In this document: piece by piece, positions 35,018 through 49,087 of the stretch
Position numbering within the stretch: position 1 is the first letter of the stretch
Layout: each line of letters starts with the position of its first letter
Source of the DNA: Brienomyrus brachyistius
Taxonomy: Eukaryota; Chordata; Actinopteri; Osteoglossiformes; Mormyridae
NCBI RefSeq assembly: GCF_023856365.1
Contig: NW_026042446.1
Span: 226,190 to 290,189 of the forward strand
Reading direction: 5' to 3'
Length of the DNA stretch: 64,000 nucleotides
Program-made: the position numbers and the translations under genes
The notes under the pieces: generated by a model
The model's input: the letters and a program-made list of their open reading frames with translations, nothing else
The model's database searches: none
Told to the model about the DNA's origin: nothing

Positions 35018-36470
35018 GTAAGGTAACAGGTGAACATGTCCCACATTGGCAAAAGCCAGCCAACGGGAGTAACCCCCCTCCTTCTGGGGGTGTGCCTAAA
35101 TTCTCGTCTGAACGCGCTCATTTATTCACTTGCAGGGTGTTGCCATGAGATGGCGCTTTCTTTACAAAAACACATTTTAGTTGTGGTCACAAGTTCATAC
35201 ACAAGTACAACAAGTATCAACGAGAATCTTTTGGTAGCCATTAGCAAGCTTCTGGCATAATTGATACTTTAAAGTAAACTGAAGCTACAGCCAAAGTTTT
35301 TACAACACCGGAGACAAACAGGGCTAGGTACTTGGATAGCGAGCATGCCGGTACATACTAATCCAGCGCTATGATGTCATACAGTAACGAGACAGGAACT
35401 GTTTTGAAGCTTGGCATCCTGATCAGGAGTGACAATTTGTTGTTCTAATATTCATTTATTGTTTTGCATTGTTCCTGGAATAATGTGATTGCACATTTTA
35501 TTCATCGACGTTTAATCCGTTGCATGTTATAAACTGTAAAAAGGCTAGTATTGTGTCTTTTCTTACAGTTGTTTTCAATTGCTAAGACAGGGTAGTATCT
35601 AGGGTAGCATCTCCACATGCCTGATCCATCCTTGGCATTGCTCTGGAGGAATATCCTGGCATCCAACATTCATTGTTTGATCTTGTGTCAACTGACATAA
35701 TTTCTTTGTATTATGTGTTTTTTACAATCTGTTTTAGAAAGGGTCTTGATAGTGATTTAGCAAAATGACATGTTTCAGTTTTGACTGTCTTATTAGCAGT
35801 TTTTGGGTCAGTATGTAGGTATGTGCAAATTGGCCTCTGAAAATGTAATATTGTGAGTGAGACAGGAATCCATGGCTTTTGAAGCATTTAGTCATTGATT
35901 GCATTTTGTATGAAAGCAAAGTGAAATGCTAAACAGTTTAGCCCACATAAGTAAATGTTGTGGTGACTGCATGAAGAGTTTTGAGAAAGCAACTTCAGTA
36001 TTGCAGTATTTGTCTTAGCAAATGAAAAAAAAACCTGTAAAATTCACACTGCCTTTCCAAACTGATTGGTGTGAAGAGCAGTGACAGACAGTCCAGACTG
36101 ATGGGCCATTGACAGTATGCAAAGGTCTGGTGACTCCAAAGTCACTTCAAAGTTGTAACACTTTAGTAATCAAACCTCATACAATTTTCTGAATGTCTCA
36201 TTCACCTTTGTGTAGCCATCCCCTATGTCTGTAAGCTTCAGAACTCAAGCTTAGGCTAGAAATATTTATAATGTGATTTTTTACAATTTGTCAGCACCAC
36301 TGAAAATAAGTTTTTGAAAAGTGTATGTTTAAAGTAGATTTTAACAAAAAAAAAAAAATATATATAGAATAATCACATTCTAAATGTTGACAGATTATTG
36401 GTGCTGAGTTTGTGCTGAATAAAAGCATTCGTAGCACTTTGGGATAAATGTTTTTTAGACAGGTGAAATA

Positions 36471-37447
36471 TTTAACAGTTTTTCTGAATTGCTGAAATAT
36501 TAGAAATCGTTTTGGGAACAAAACTGCCGATTGCCAAAAGTCATTTATTGAATCAGTTACTTCTTTGGCAAAACTTTAAACCATGGTCACCTAGTTAGAC
36601 ACAATTTGCAGATCTCAGTCATCCTTTTTGCAAAACTCAAAACACATTCCCATTCATCAAAACACATTTTGCGCTATGGTGAACTTTGATGCAAAATAGA
36701 AAACACAGGCCACAGAAGTGAAGCGCAGCCAGCACACAGTAGTCATTTGAACACAATGACTCAAAACTATTCACACACATTTCTAAACATTTGAGGAAGC
36801 CAAAGAGTGACTAGAACATAGAATACGTGCCATAGAAGGATAGGAGTTGCATTTTGAAGTCAAGGTACAAATGGGTCACACAGAGGATTCTTTCTGCATC
36901 ACTCAACAAGGGATAGCATCGCTAGACCCAGCCCTGAGACATGGCGATGAGGCAGGATGAATATTCTTCTGTGACTCTGGCTTGGCAGTTGCACAACATT
37001 TTACTGTAATATGCCTCTCGTTTGTTTACTTTTTGGCGTTGTTCTTTACAGTCACTTTTCTGGAGTACTGAGTATGGCAAACGTTACATATTAATTATCA
37101 GTCATATGGTAGACGACCATAATTTTTTTTAACTATTATTATAGTCTTACGGTTTCTCATTTACATGTCAACAACAGTTTTGATTGGTACTGTTTTCATT
37201 TTTTGCTGTAGAGTGCTATGACTGTTCAGTAGTGTACCTTTACCCAACTGACGAGATGCATGGTCTGAAAACAGTGTTTGCTTTTGAGCAAAGATAATAT
37301 AGTTTTGAGAAGATTGTTTGATTTTGCAAGACAAGCGTAAGGTTTTGTGAGTTTAGCTTGAATTTTAGAGTTTGTGCTTAGTGGTTTGATTACAGGAGAT
37401 GAGAGATTTTAGGACATGTGTTTTAGCAATTCAGAAAAACAGTAAAA
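36471..37447. mobile_element. MITE-like element, unit 4
   Basis: Same element, with G at the position matching 5736. Confidence 0.53.
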
Positions 37448-37651
37448 TGTCAAGGCCTGTCAGACTACTTTGAAAGTGGGTGAGAGGCCTCAGACTCCAT
37501 AGGGTTACAGTAAATACTTGTTATGCTATGTTTCTTTTATGTTCCTCTTTTTGTGTCTGGTACTATGACAAAAAATCCCAGTCTATCTATCTAGTGCTAC
37601 TTCATTATCCCATTGTCTTTCTGCAATGTTCTCATGTACAGTACTGTCAGC

Positions 37652-37765
37652 AAAACAGCATGATACTACCACCACCATGCTTGACCGTTGGTTCAGTGTT
37701 CTTAGGTTAAGAAAACAACCTCACCTTGATCCCCTGCAAACATATCTCTTTTCATTGTGGCCAAG
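37652..37765 (-). pseudogene. Tc1-like transposase relic, unit 4
   Basis: Same fragment, unchanged. Confidence 0.76.
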
Positions 37766-38056
37766 CAGAGAAGTTTATGACAGATTCACACGTCATCGTG
37801 ACTGCCCCCAGCCCTCCTGTGAATGTGCAGCCATCAGCAGCCTTTCAGACTGTTAGCCAGAAGGAAAGACAGAACAGACTAAGGAATGCGTCCGTTTTAT
37901 TCAAGCACAGTACAGAACCATAAGCATTTTTATTTTTCATTTTCCACTCTGTCCACCTTTATTCTCCACAAGCAACCGTATTACTTTGTTTAGGCCTGTA
38001 ATTATTGTATTGCACACATCTTGGGTCCGCCTTATCTCCAAAAGGTGAAGTAAAAT

Positions 38057-38202
38057 ACAAAATTCTAATTTCATCAATAAACTGACTAAAACACATTTTG
38101 CTAGTTTTAGGCCATCTTTGCCTCACAACAGAAACAATTTCTTACATTTCTCAGGCCATCTATTGCAGTGTAGTCAGTTTATTAATGAAATTGGAATTTT
38201 GT
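38057..38202. repeat. Inverted repeat, unit 4
   Basis: Both arms and the spacer match unit 1. Confidence 0.84.
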
Positions 38203-38757
38203 CTAAATATAAGAAAATTATACTTCCTTAGATTTTCATTTTCTGCAGTGGAGTTACAATACCTGATTTCAGGTAAGTCATTTCTGCTTCCATAATCACT
38301 GCTCTCCCTGGTGGATGGATAAATCATTGCAAGTACTTTACACACATCATCGTGGGGGATCTCATTATAGCCAAGGTGCCACCCAAGGCCCAGCAGGGAC
38401 CTGTCATGGACCAGCCAAGGACCAGCCAAGGCCCCATCATGGAAACAGGGGAAAATTCAAGCGGCTACATCTGTAAATTTGGTGCACATGAACCTTTCCA
38501 GTGTTGTTTTTCGCTGTTGTTCTGCATATCAGGGAATCTGTGCACTACATGGTGTGTTTTTATAGGTCAAGTTCCCCTGCTGAAATGCAGGCAGCCCAAT
38601 TCAAGACCAGCGCATAAGTCTCCCAAGCATGTGTTTCCTATATCCGATAAGATGGCAGAATTTCTCTCAATGTGCAATACTGACTGCCAAGTGCGATATC
38701 TGTGATGTATGTGATGTACTTTTCTTGTAGAGTGACATAAGGATTCACTTTAATTAA

Positions 38758-39720
38758 ATGTGTGTCCCCTATCTTTATAATCCAAAAGGACGAACCAGTA
38801 CCAGCAGTGGAGGCCGTCAGAAGAAATGCCGCACTGGGCCACCGGCACCCAGCTCCCAAACCATATCTGGATCTGCTCCCATCCCGTTGGCGACCAGCAG
38901 GGCTCAGCAGGGCAGAAGACGCCGTAGAAATACGGCGGGAGGCCGGTCAGGCCGTAGAAAGAAGTGTAAAAAACAGAAGGGGCCATTTACAAAAAATTTG
39001 CAGAACCTGCTAACCTTCAGTAACCCCTTTGATTCAATCCAGGTGGGTGACAAGATCCCGTGTGTGGATCTCACCCAGAGTGACGACGAGGTTGCTACCA
39101 TCCTGTGTCGCACTCCATCAATGTCAGAGCCTGAGCCCTGCTCACCAGCCTTCTCCTCCACTTCCTTCTTATTTCCATCACCAGTCCCATCCTCTTTTGC
39201 CTCCTCTCCATCCCCATCTTTTTTTACAGACTCTCCTCCTCCGTCACCATGTGTAGTCTCACCTGTAAGCCCATCTCCACACCCATCTTCACCTCCAGCC
39301 ACAGTTCATCCCACCCCTCTGTATCAGGTTCCAGCGCAAGCTGCAGCCCCCTCATCTGAGCTGGTTACGGGTCCGACACCCCTACTTATTTCCCCTTCTG
39401 TTGTTTTTGAGAAAATGGAAAGATTCAATAAGATGCATAACTTTTATCTATGCAACTATTCTAAAATGACCTATGATGCCAAGTGCCTTGCTCATTACTG
39501 GTGTAATCAGTTTTGGAATGATTTTCAACATGCAGTTTACATCTGCAAGCAGGGGAAGAATCAAAATTCAGAGAATCACTACTCATATGGTGATAATGAG
39601 GGTGCCCAAGCTGAGCTGATATTTGATGATGAGGCGCTGGATCAGCTAAGTGCCATCCCCGGGGTCCTGGAGATGGCTGTGGAGATGGGCTATCAGTGTG
39701 ATGTAAATAGTTTTTCATAG
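38758..39720 (+). CDS. 320-codon array protein, unit 4
   Basis: Encodes the same 320 residues as unit 1. The 22-base inversion of this unit starts 63 bases after the stop codon, inside the presumed 3' UTR. Confidence 0.6.
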   Translation: MCVPYLYNPKGRTSTSSGGRQKKCRTGPPAPSSQTISGSAPIPLATSRAQQGRRRRRNTAGGRSGRRKKCKKQKGPFTKNLQNLLTFSNPFDSIQVGDKIPCVDLTQSDDEVATILCRTPSMSEPEPCSPAFSSTSFLFPSPVPSSFASSPSPSFFTDSPPPSPCVVSPVSPSPHPSSPPATVHPTPLYQVPAQAAAPSSELVTGPTPLLISPSVVFEKMERFNKMHNFYLCNYSKMTYDAKCLAHYWCNQFWNDFQHAVYICKQGKNQNSENHYSYGDNEGAQAELIFDDEALDQLSAIPGVLEMAVEMGYQCDVNSFS

Positions 39721-39759
39721 AACCTGTAAATAATTAGGTGAGACATCTCACAAGTACTT

Positions 39760-40012
39760 AGGATAATATAAGATTAAGGTAGGATTAGTTAAGATAAGGT
39801 TAAACTAAGATTGTATGATATAAGATTACATAGGATAAGACTAAGAATAGGTTAAGATAAGGTTGTATATAATGTAAGATAACATAGAATAAGAAAAGAG
39901 TAAGATAGGATAAGTTAAGATTAAAGTAAGATAGTATGACATAAGATTACATAGGATAAGATAAGAATAGGTTAAGATAAGACTTCTTATTCTTGTTTTT
40001 CTATTAAATAAA
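39760..40012 (+). repeat. ATAAG tract and AATAAA, unit 4 (22-bp inversion at 39783-39804)
   Basis: Here the 22 bases read GATTAGTTAAGATAAGGTTA and on to AA, exactly the reverse complement of the other units, between TAG and CTA. The tract also has the AAAAGAG variant shared with unit 2. AATAAA lies at 40007-40012. Confidence 0.9.
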
Positions 40013-41197
40013 TATGGATTATTTTGCGTATGGTTTGTGTCTGTGAGGTTATTTAAAATATTGTGAAGTTTGACACAAAATTTGATTAGTTTAAATAATG
40101 ATTGGTTAAACTGATGTACATGTAGAGAATTGTAGTGGTCTTGCTATTGAATTAAAGGACTCTTCAGATCTCAAGTGCAGTGCAAAAAGTATAGAGGGGT
40201 AATTCATTAAATGCTGCACGCACAGGGACATTTTTTTGGTGTTAAATCCAAATTGCATGACCATTCTACTGCAAATACAGGCCTTTAAGTTTAAAGGTGC
40301 CATGGAACTCTACTTTGAAAGCTTGTGAAACAGCAAAAAAGTTGTTGTTTCTTTGTTTTCTGCACATGCGTCCACCAACCGGAAGGAGCCAGAGAGTGGC
40401 ATTAAGAGTCTGCAGCTGTGTATTATTGCAACAGTAGACTAAGCTAATTTCCTAGATCCTTAAATTTGCAAGCACTCATTTGAAGAGACAATGAACCTTT
40501 ACCATATGTAAACTTAATCAACTTAAAACACATAAAAGACATTCTCCTTCACCTTCTCCCTTATACTACAAGCCTTCCATTTCAGTTTAGCTGATTTTTA
40601 ACACAGCTGACTTCTCCACTTGTAATGAATCCTGCATATGTGACAAACCACGATACGCCACTGCCTGGTCATGCCTGTGAAGTTAACTAGAATGTCACTA
40701 GCAGGCTGGCAAATTAATCCACAAGTTGTAGAGTACAGCACTGCTGCTTGCTAATTGCTTTATTTTTCCCGCCTATAATGACATTCAGTGAGGAATATTT
40801 GATAGCGTACTTTCCTGCATACTTTGTCAATTTGCACCAGGCACCAACGCAGCTTCTCCCCTTGGTTTACTAGTCATGGGAAAACAATGTTCGCGGTGAG
40901 CAAGCTGGGCCCAACAGGGTGTGTCACGTGACTTACTTGCATCTTGCCACAGGCAGTGATGGGCTATATTAAAATGTCTGTAAGCCTAGTGATAAAGGTC
41001 CTTAAAATGACAGAAAGCAAACTAATAAATAAAACTACACATTTTTGTTAATACTTTCAAATGCGTCAGACACATACAGTAAGATCTCTCAAAGTATTTT
41101 CTGACATTTTTTTTTCCCGCCCACTAAAATACAAATCAGAAAATGCTCAGAAGCAATTACACATGTATTCTAAATATGTTGAACTACATCCACACTA

Positions 41198-41475
41198 GGG
41201 AAACTTAAAATATTATCTTGACAGTTGGTTAAAACCAGGCACAACTTGAGGAATAATGGAACTCAAAATGGGCTGGGATATCCCTGATCTGTCTGCCAGT
41301 TCCTTTCGGTATGTTCCGCGACAAATTCATCGTTCAGTTCTACCAGAATCACTCTTGGCACTCTGAAAGAGCGGATAAGCCACAAATCATCACTGGGAAG
41401 ATAATCATTGTCATCTCTAAATACTCCCTCCCTTAATATTTGGGCACAATGTCCTCTGCCATAATCAAGCTGCAT
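41198..41475 (-). pseudogene. HARBI1-like transposase relic, unit 4/5 boundary
   Basis: Same relic and same disruption. The nearby C to T at about 41177 lies just outside the recognisable part. Confidence 0.73.
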
Positions 41476-41495
41476 GTTATGGATTTTTACACTGA

Positions 41496-41696
41496 TGGTT
41501 CACACTCTTCCCCAATCAGGAACCGTGGGTTGACAGATTGATCCGCGCTGCAGTGAACGCCCAGACCACCGCTTATAATGCTGGTCTCAACACTGGACTT
41601 TCTACTACGGCGCTGTGGAGAGCATCCCGACTCAGAACATTACTTCCTGATTTGGGAATAGCTGTGTTCAGGATCGAAAAGCCTGCAATTATTTAA
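41496..41696 (+). pseudogene. LINE-like relic, unit 5
   Basis: Same open stretch, unchanged. Confidence 0.48.
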
Positions 41697-42422
41697 ATCT
41701 GATTTTAGGAAAACTTGTCATGGTATAAAAAGCACACCACCAAATGCATGAAATCTGAGTAAAATGTTTACCTTTTTAACGCAACCATAATAGAGGGGTC
41801 TGCATTTGCATTTATCACAGTCCCTGTAACAATCTAACATCATAGCACCACAACTATTGCGGATTCAGCCAACGGTGGCAACGTTACTAGCCAGCAGCGT
41901 TGTGCAGGTTACTGGAAATTACTAGTTATCAATTACTGCATATAAAAGTACTTATAACGAGGGTGGGACTGGGCCATGAGTCTGCGAGGAGTTTCGACGT
42001 GTGGTGGGTGCGGCAAGGGGCAGCATCAGCGCATGCTCCCCCAGCTTGACCTAACCTGTATATATATATATATATGTATATATATAGCCTGATAAAGGAA
42101 GATAAGAGTGGGCTAAAGGTTGCATATTGATCACTTTAACATCGCGCCAACATCGGGGGAATATGGAATCAAATGATCGGTGGCGATGTTTCTGCAACAC
42201 AGAGATGTTTGCTGATGGGTTTTCAAGCATCGCGGAGATATAGTGCCAATGCATGTGTGCTCTCTGGCTAGTTATATTATTTCAGCGTTGCAGCCATGAC
42301 AGTGCCAGACAATACAACCGTCTAATTGTATCTGTCAGCGTACCTACAATATCACACATTCATCACGCCACGGTGAGGTCGGATGGCGTTACATCATAAA
42401 CAGGAAATTAGGGGAACATGCT
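41690..42422 (+). repeat. Block A, unit 5
   Basis: Same structure as unit 2. Confidence 0.88.
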
Positions 42423-43408
42423 AACACTGATATCTCTTCAAGCCATCATTAGTGGCTCCCTCATCTGGCCTCAGAAGTGGTTGCATCCCAGAGCCACCTG
42501 CTGGTCTTGGTGGCACTTCAGTGTTTGCCTGTAGAGGAGATGCTCAGTGGCAGTGATGGTGGGAGTCCCAGATGAGACAAGATGAGCACAGAGCTGTCCA
42601 GCCCATTGTTGCCAAAGGTCACATTCTACCAGAATGCCCTGACACTAACTTCCAAACATCCCACGGACCCCAGCCATCCCCTGTAGGGAAACTGAATAAG
42701 AAGCCTTTACCCTGGGCAGAAAATGCATTGTTTGTACAGTACGTCTTAGTGACAGAGTACCAATTTCAGAGGGCATTTTGTTGAAAAACATGCAGTGAAA
42801 TATCTAATAACGATATCGGAACATTCAAACACAGCATACAATACAGTTTGCAAATGTAAACAGTTTTATTTAAAAGGACAGTTTAATTTCAGAGCCAATG
42901 GCCGTGTGACCAAAAACATTTGAATCATTATTATTCTCTTAGTAAAATGAAAAGCAGAAAACATTCCTGGAGCCTTCAATTTAGCGTGCACAGTGCCCTC
43001 TACAGGATTCTGTCGAAACAGCATCCCCGTCAGCCTCGTTCGCAGAACGTAGGAGTTCTTTTCCCAGCGTACCCTTTTCTTTATAAATCCCAAAATCTCC
43101 TTACAAATGTAAGTATGAATGTTTGTCATCTTTTTCGGTCACACGAAGCCTTTATAAATGAGATTCCCCCATTAATGCGTTTACATGGCTATGCTCTGTA
43201 ACTGCGCCATTAAAAACACATGAAAACATCTTAATTGCGTCAAGGCACGTAAACGTAGTCACATGACAAAAGATAACTTCGTGACTTAGCAAAGTGCAGG
43301 TTCTTCGTTTCCTCTGTGTGGACCATAGAGCTGTGTATCCGAGTCTGACGACCCGCCACGTTTTAAGATACAGAGAATACACGTCAATATGCTGCTATAT
43401 TTTGGAAT

Positions 43409-43978
43409 TTTTTTAATCTGATCTCAGGAAAACTTGTCAAGGTATAAAAAGCACACCGCCATGAAATCTGAGTACAAATGTTTGCTTTTTTTTTTTTTAA
43501 CGCAACCATAATAGAGGGGTCTGCATTTATCACAGTCCCTGTAACAATCTAACATCATAGCACCATAACTACTGCGGATTCAGCCAACGGCGGCAACGTC
43601 ACTAGTCAGCAGTGTTGTGCAGGTTACTGGAAATTACTACTCATCAATTACCGCATATAAATGTACTTTTAATACGGGTGGGATTGGACCATGTGTCTGC
43701 CAGGAGTTTCGACGTGTGGTGGGTGCAAATGGTCGGTGGCGATGTTTCTGCAACACAGAGATGTTTGCTGATGGGTTTTCAAGCATCGCGGAGACATAGT
43801 GCCAATGCATGTGTGCTCTCTGGCTAGTTATATTATTTCAGTGTTGCAGCTATGACAGTGCCAGACAATACAACCGTCTAATTGTATCTATCAGCGTACC
43901 TACAATACCACCCATTCATTGCGCCATGGTGAGGTCGGGTGGCGTTACATCATAAACGGGAAATTAAGGGAACATGCT
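43409..43978 (+). repeat. Block B, unit 5
   Basis: The poly-T run has the same length as in unit 1. Confidence 0.88.
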
Positions 43979-44950
43979 GCCTTTATCCATTAATATTTTC
44001 ACGCAAGACAAAGGTAAAGAGTGCATTTAAATTTCAGCACCTTCCGTGTTTTTTAATGGCAATTAGTTACATTACTCCTTACAGACAAGAGTAGTGGGAT
44101 TATAGTAACGCCTTACTACCAACACTGCTAGGCTTGCTAATGCTAACGTTAGCAGTACAGCCTTATGCTACTTCCTCTCGCAAGATAAGATAGCGTTACT
44201 GTCACTGTGCAAATACAATGAGATGTCTTTGGAGCAAGGCTGTCGACGCCATGTTAAGGATAAAAGTACAAGTAAAATACAATATAAAATCAAAGAAACA
44301 TACACCAACAGTAAAGAAGAACAAGGATGCGTAAAATACTGGTACCGGAAGCAAATAAACCAATAAAACACAGTCAGAGGAACACTGGAGAGTTCGGAGC
44401 AGCTGCGAATGTGCCGCCATCATTGTTCAGAATTCTTCACTTTGCGTTGCTACAGTGGAAGAGTGAAATGGCTGAAGATGGATTACAGAATTTTCCAAGT
44501 GTGCTAAACATTCAGTTGTAAATAAAAACCAGTGTGAGATAAGAACGTCTCCTCGCCATTTCCTTCTATTCTGATTGAATGGGTCGCTTAACGATCGCTG
44601 TGAATTCTGGGAGTCTGTGGAACGTCACGTCTGCAGCTCTCGCGTTACTTGCTGCCAGGAAGGAATTCTATTTAAATACTTCAATACATTTTATTTATAA
44701 CATTTTCTGTTTTTAGGCGTGTCTTCTAAATTTACGGTGCTTCTATTATCTTTCCGCGCTTTTGTCAATATATATCGTGTGTCTGGTCATTTGATTAAAG
44801 TGCTTGAAGACTTTGCCGCGCGCTGACACTAATCGACCACCATATCTTAGCAACCGCATCATAACAATTCTAATTCCGTTTCGAGTTTTGATTCAAACAT
44901 TCAAAGCAGCTCAGATTTGCACTTTCCCAGCAAAAGACAAGACGCGAAAG

Positions 44951-45347
44951 ATGTCTGCCTTCATCTACCTGCGGAGAATCGACTGGCTCCTGCCAAATGA
45001 CGCCGTCAGTGTCCGGATTGCTCCGGAAGACATCCCCGGTTCAGTCAGCCATGGTAAGAACGGCAAAATGATGCCTAGAATATCTCAGCACTCGAAGAAT
45101 GAAAGTCAGAACAGGCTTGGCTGGTCTTGTTGAATCTTGCAGTCTGTGATAACTATCTTATTTTGGAACTACGTGTCTTAGGATACTAAATAATAAAATG
45201 GTTCACCTTTAGCCCAACGGTGATTTGTTACCATGAAGCAGTAAAAATACGGGGCTCTTTTCAGCATGTCTGCTGTACTGCACAATGAAATCCGTAAAAT
45301 CTGTGGCTGTGATGTGTTTGAACATAACAGGAAAGCGACGTCAAATG
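44951..45347 (+). CDS. Candidate 5' exons, unit 5
   Basis: Exon 1 44951-45053 and exon 2 45265-45347, unchanged. Confidence 0.4.
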
Positions 45348-46800
45348 GTAAGGTAACAGGTGAACATGTCCCACATTGGCAAAAGCCAGCCAACGGGAGT
45401 AACCCCCCTCCTTCTGGGGGTGTGCCTAAATTCTCGTCTGAACGCGCTCATTTATTCACTTGCAGGGTGTTGCCATGAGATGGCGCTTTCTTTACAAAAA
45501 CACATTTTAGTTGTGGTCACAAGTTCATACACAAGTACAACAAGTATCAACGAGAATCTTTTGGTAGCCATTAGCAAGCTTCTGGCATAATTGATACTTT
45601 AAAGTAAACTGAAGCTACAGCCAAAGTTTTTACAACACCGGAGACAAACAGGGCTAGGTACTTGGATAGCGAGCATGCCGGTACATACTAATCCAGCGCT
45701 ATGATGTCATACAGTAACGAGACAGGAACTGTTTTGAAGCTTGGCATCCTGATCAGGAGTGACAATTTGTTGTTCTAATATTCATTTATTGTTTTGCATT
45801 GTTCCTGGAATAATGTGATTGCACATTTTATTCATCGACGTTTAATCCGTTGCATGTTATAAACTGTAAAAAGGCTAGTATTGTGTCTTTTCTTACAGTT
45901 GTTTTCAATTGCTAAGACAGGGTAGTATCTAGGGTAGCATCTCCACATGCCTGATCCATCCTTGGCATTGCTCTGGAGGAATATCCTGGCATCCAACATT
46001 CATTGTTTGATCTTGTGTCAACTGACATAATTTCTTTGTATTATGTGTTTTTTACAATCTGTTTTAGAAAGGGTCTTGATAGTGATTTAGCAAAATGACA
46101 TGTTTCAGTTTTGACTGTCTTATTAGCAGTTTTTGGGTCAGTATGTAGGTATGTGCAAATTGGCCTCTGAAAATGTAATATTGTGAGTGAGACAGGAATC
46201 CATGGCTTTTGAAGCATTTAGTCATTGATTGCATTTTGTATGAAAGCAAAGTGAAATGCTAAACAGTTTAGCCCACATAAGTAAATGTTGTGGTGACTGC
46301 ATGAAGAGTTTTGAGAAAGCAACTTCAGTATTGCAGTATTTGTCTTAGCAAATGAAAAAAAAAACCTGTAAAATTCACACTGCCTTTCCAAACTGATTGG
46401 TGTGAAGAGCAGTGACAGACAGTCCAGACTGATGGGCCATTGACAGTATGCAAAGGTCTGGTGACTCCAAAGTCACTTCAAAGTTGTAACACTTTAGTAA
46501 TCAAACCTCATACAATTTTCTGAATGTCTCATTCACCTTTGTGTAGCCATCCCCTATGTCTGTAAGCTTCAGAACTCAAGCTTAGGCTAGAAATATTTAT
46601 AATGTGATTTTTTACAATTTGTCAGCACCACTGAAAATAAGTTTTTGAAAAGTGTATGTTTAAAGTAGATTTTAACAAAAAAAAAATATATATATAGAAT
46701 AATCACATTCTAAATGTTGACAGATTATTGGTGCTGAGTTTGTGCTGAATAAAAGCATTCGTAGCACTTTGGGATAAATGTTTTTTAGACAGGTGAAATA

Positions 46801-47777
46801 TTTAACAGTTTTTCTGAATTGCTGAAATATTAGAAATCGTTTTGGGAACAAAACTGCCGATTGCCAAAAGTCATTTATTGAATCAGTTACTTCTTTGGCA
46901 AAACTTTAAACCATGGTCACCTAGTTAGACACAATTTGCAGATCTCAGTCATCCTTTTTGCAAAACTCAAAACACATTCCCATTCATCAAAACACATTTT
47001 GCGCTATGGTGAACTTTGATGCAAAATAGAAAACACAGGCCACAGAAGTTAAGCGCAGCCAGCACACAGTAGTCATTTGAACACAATGACTCAAAACTAT
47101 TCACACACATTTCTAAACATTTGAGGAAGCCAAAGAGTGACTAGAACATAGAATACGTGCCATAGAAGGATAGGAGTTGCATTTTGAAGTCAAGGTACAA
47201 ATGGGTCACACAGAGGATTCTTTCTGCATCACTCAACAAGGGATAGCATCGCTAGACCCAGCCCTGAGACATGGCGATGAGGCAGGATGAATATTCTTCT
47301 GTGACTCTGGCTTGGCAGTTGCACAACATTTTACTGTAATATGCCTCTCGTTTGTTTACTTTTTGGCGTTGTTCTTTACAGTCACTTTTCTGGAGTACTG
47401 AGTATGGCAAACGTTACATATTAATTATCAGTCATATGGTAGACGACCATAATTTTTTTTAACTATTATTATAGTCTTACGGTTTCTCATTTACATGTCA
47501 ACAACAGTTTTGATTGGTACTGTTTTCATTTTTTGCTGTAGAGTGCTATGACTGTTCAGTAGTGTACCTTTACCCAACTGACGAGATGCATGGTCTGAAA
47601 ACAGTGTTTGCTTTTGAGCAAAGATAATATAGTTTTGAGAAGATTGTTTGATTTTGCAAGACAAGCGTAAGGTTTTGTGAGTTTAGCTTGAATTTTAGAG
47701 TTTGTGCTTAGTGGTTTGATTACAGGAGATGAGAGATTTTAGGACATGTGTTTTAGCAATTCAGAAAAACAGTAAAA
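46801..47777. mobile_element. MITE-like element, unit 5
   Basis: Same element, with T at the position matching 5736. Confidence 0.53.
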
Positions 47778-47981
47778 TGTCAAGGCCTGTCAGACTACTT
47801 TGAAAGTGGGTGAGAGGCCTCAGACTCCATAGGGTTACAGTAAATACTTGTTATGCTATGTTTCTTTTATGTTCCTCTTTTTGTGTCTGGTACTATGACA
47901 AAAAATCCCAGTCTATCTATCTAGTGCTACTTCATTATCCCATTGTCTTTCTGCAATGTTCTCATGTACAGTACTGTCAGC

Positions 47982-48095
47982 AAAACAGCATGATACTACC
48001 ACCACCATGCTTGACCGTTGGTTCAGTGTTCTTAGGTTAAGAAAACAACCTCACCTTGATCCCCTGCAAACATATCTCTTTTCATTGTGGCCAAG
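47982..48095 (-). pseudogene. Tc1-like transposase relic, unit 5
   Basis: Same fragment, unchanged. Confidence 0.76.
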
Positions 48096-48386
48096 CAGAG
48101 AAGTTTATGACAGATTCACACGTCATCGTGACTGCCCCCAGCCCTCCTGTGAATGTGCAGCCATCAGCAGCCTTTCAGACTGTTAGCCAGAAGGAAAGAC
48201 AGAACAGACTAAGGAATGCGTCCGTTTTATTCAAGCACAGTACAGAACCATAAGCATTTTTATTTTTCATTTTCCACTCTGTCCACCTTTATTCTCCACA
48301 AGCAACCGTATTACTTTGTTTAGGCCTGTAATTATTGTATTGCACACATCTTGGGTCCGCCTTATCTCCAAAAGGTGAAGTAAAAT

Positions 48387-48532
48387 ACAAAATTCTAATT
48401 TCATCAATAAACTGACTAAAACACATTTTGCTAGTTTTAGGCCATCTTTGCCTCACAACAGAAACAATTTCTTACATTTCTCAGGCCATCTATTGCAGTG
48501 TAGTCAGTTTATTAATGAAATTGGAATTTTGT
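48387..48532. repeat. Inverted repeat, unit 5
   Basis: Both arms and the spacer match unit 1. Confidence 0.84.
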
Positions 48533-49087
48533 CTAAATATAAGAAAATTATACTTCCTTAGATTTTCATTTTCTGCAGTGGAGTTACAATACCTGATTTC
48601 AGGTAAGTCATTTCTGCTTCCATAATCACTGCTCTCCCTGGTGGATGGATAAATCATTGCAAGTACTTTACACACATCATCGTGGGGGATCTCATTATAG
48701 CCAAGGTGCCACCCAAGGCCCAGCAGGGACCTGTCATGGACCAGCCAAGGACCAGCCAAGGCCCCATCATGGAAACAGGGGAAAATTCAAGCGGCTACAT
48801 CTGTAAATTTGGTGCACATGAACCTTTCCAGTGTTGTTTTTCGCTGTTGTTCTGCATATCAGGGAATCTGTGCACTACATGGTGTGTTTTTATAGGTCAA
48901 GTTCCCCTGCTGAAATGCAGGCAGCCCAATTCAAGACCAGCGCATAAGTCTCCCAAGCATGTGTTTCCTATATCCGATAAGATGGCAGAATTTCTCTCAA
49001 TGTGCAATACTGACTGCCAAGTGCGATATCTGTGATGTATGTGATGTACTTTTCTTGTAGAGTGACATAAGGATTCACTTTAATTAA

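Larger units (their letters stand above)
30989..41316 (+). repeat. Tandem repeat unit 4, carrying a 22-bp inversion
   Basis: This unit is 10328 bases long. It alone carries bases 39783-39804 as the reverse complement of the matching bases in the other units. It also has a private substitution in the HARBI1-like relic (near 31008) and one near 41177. It shares the A at unit position 3504 with unit 6. Confidence 0.98.
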
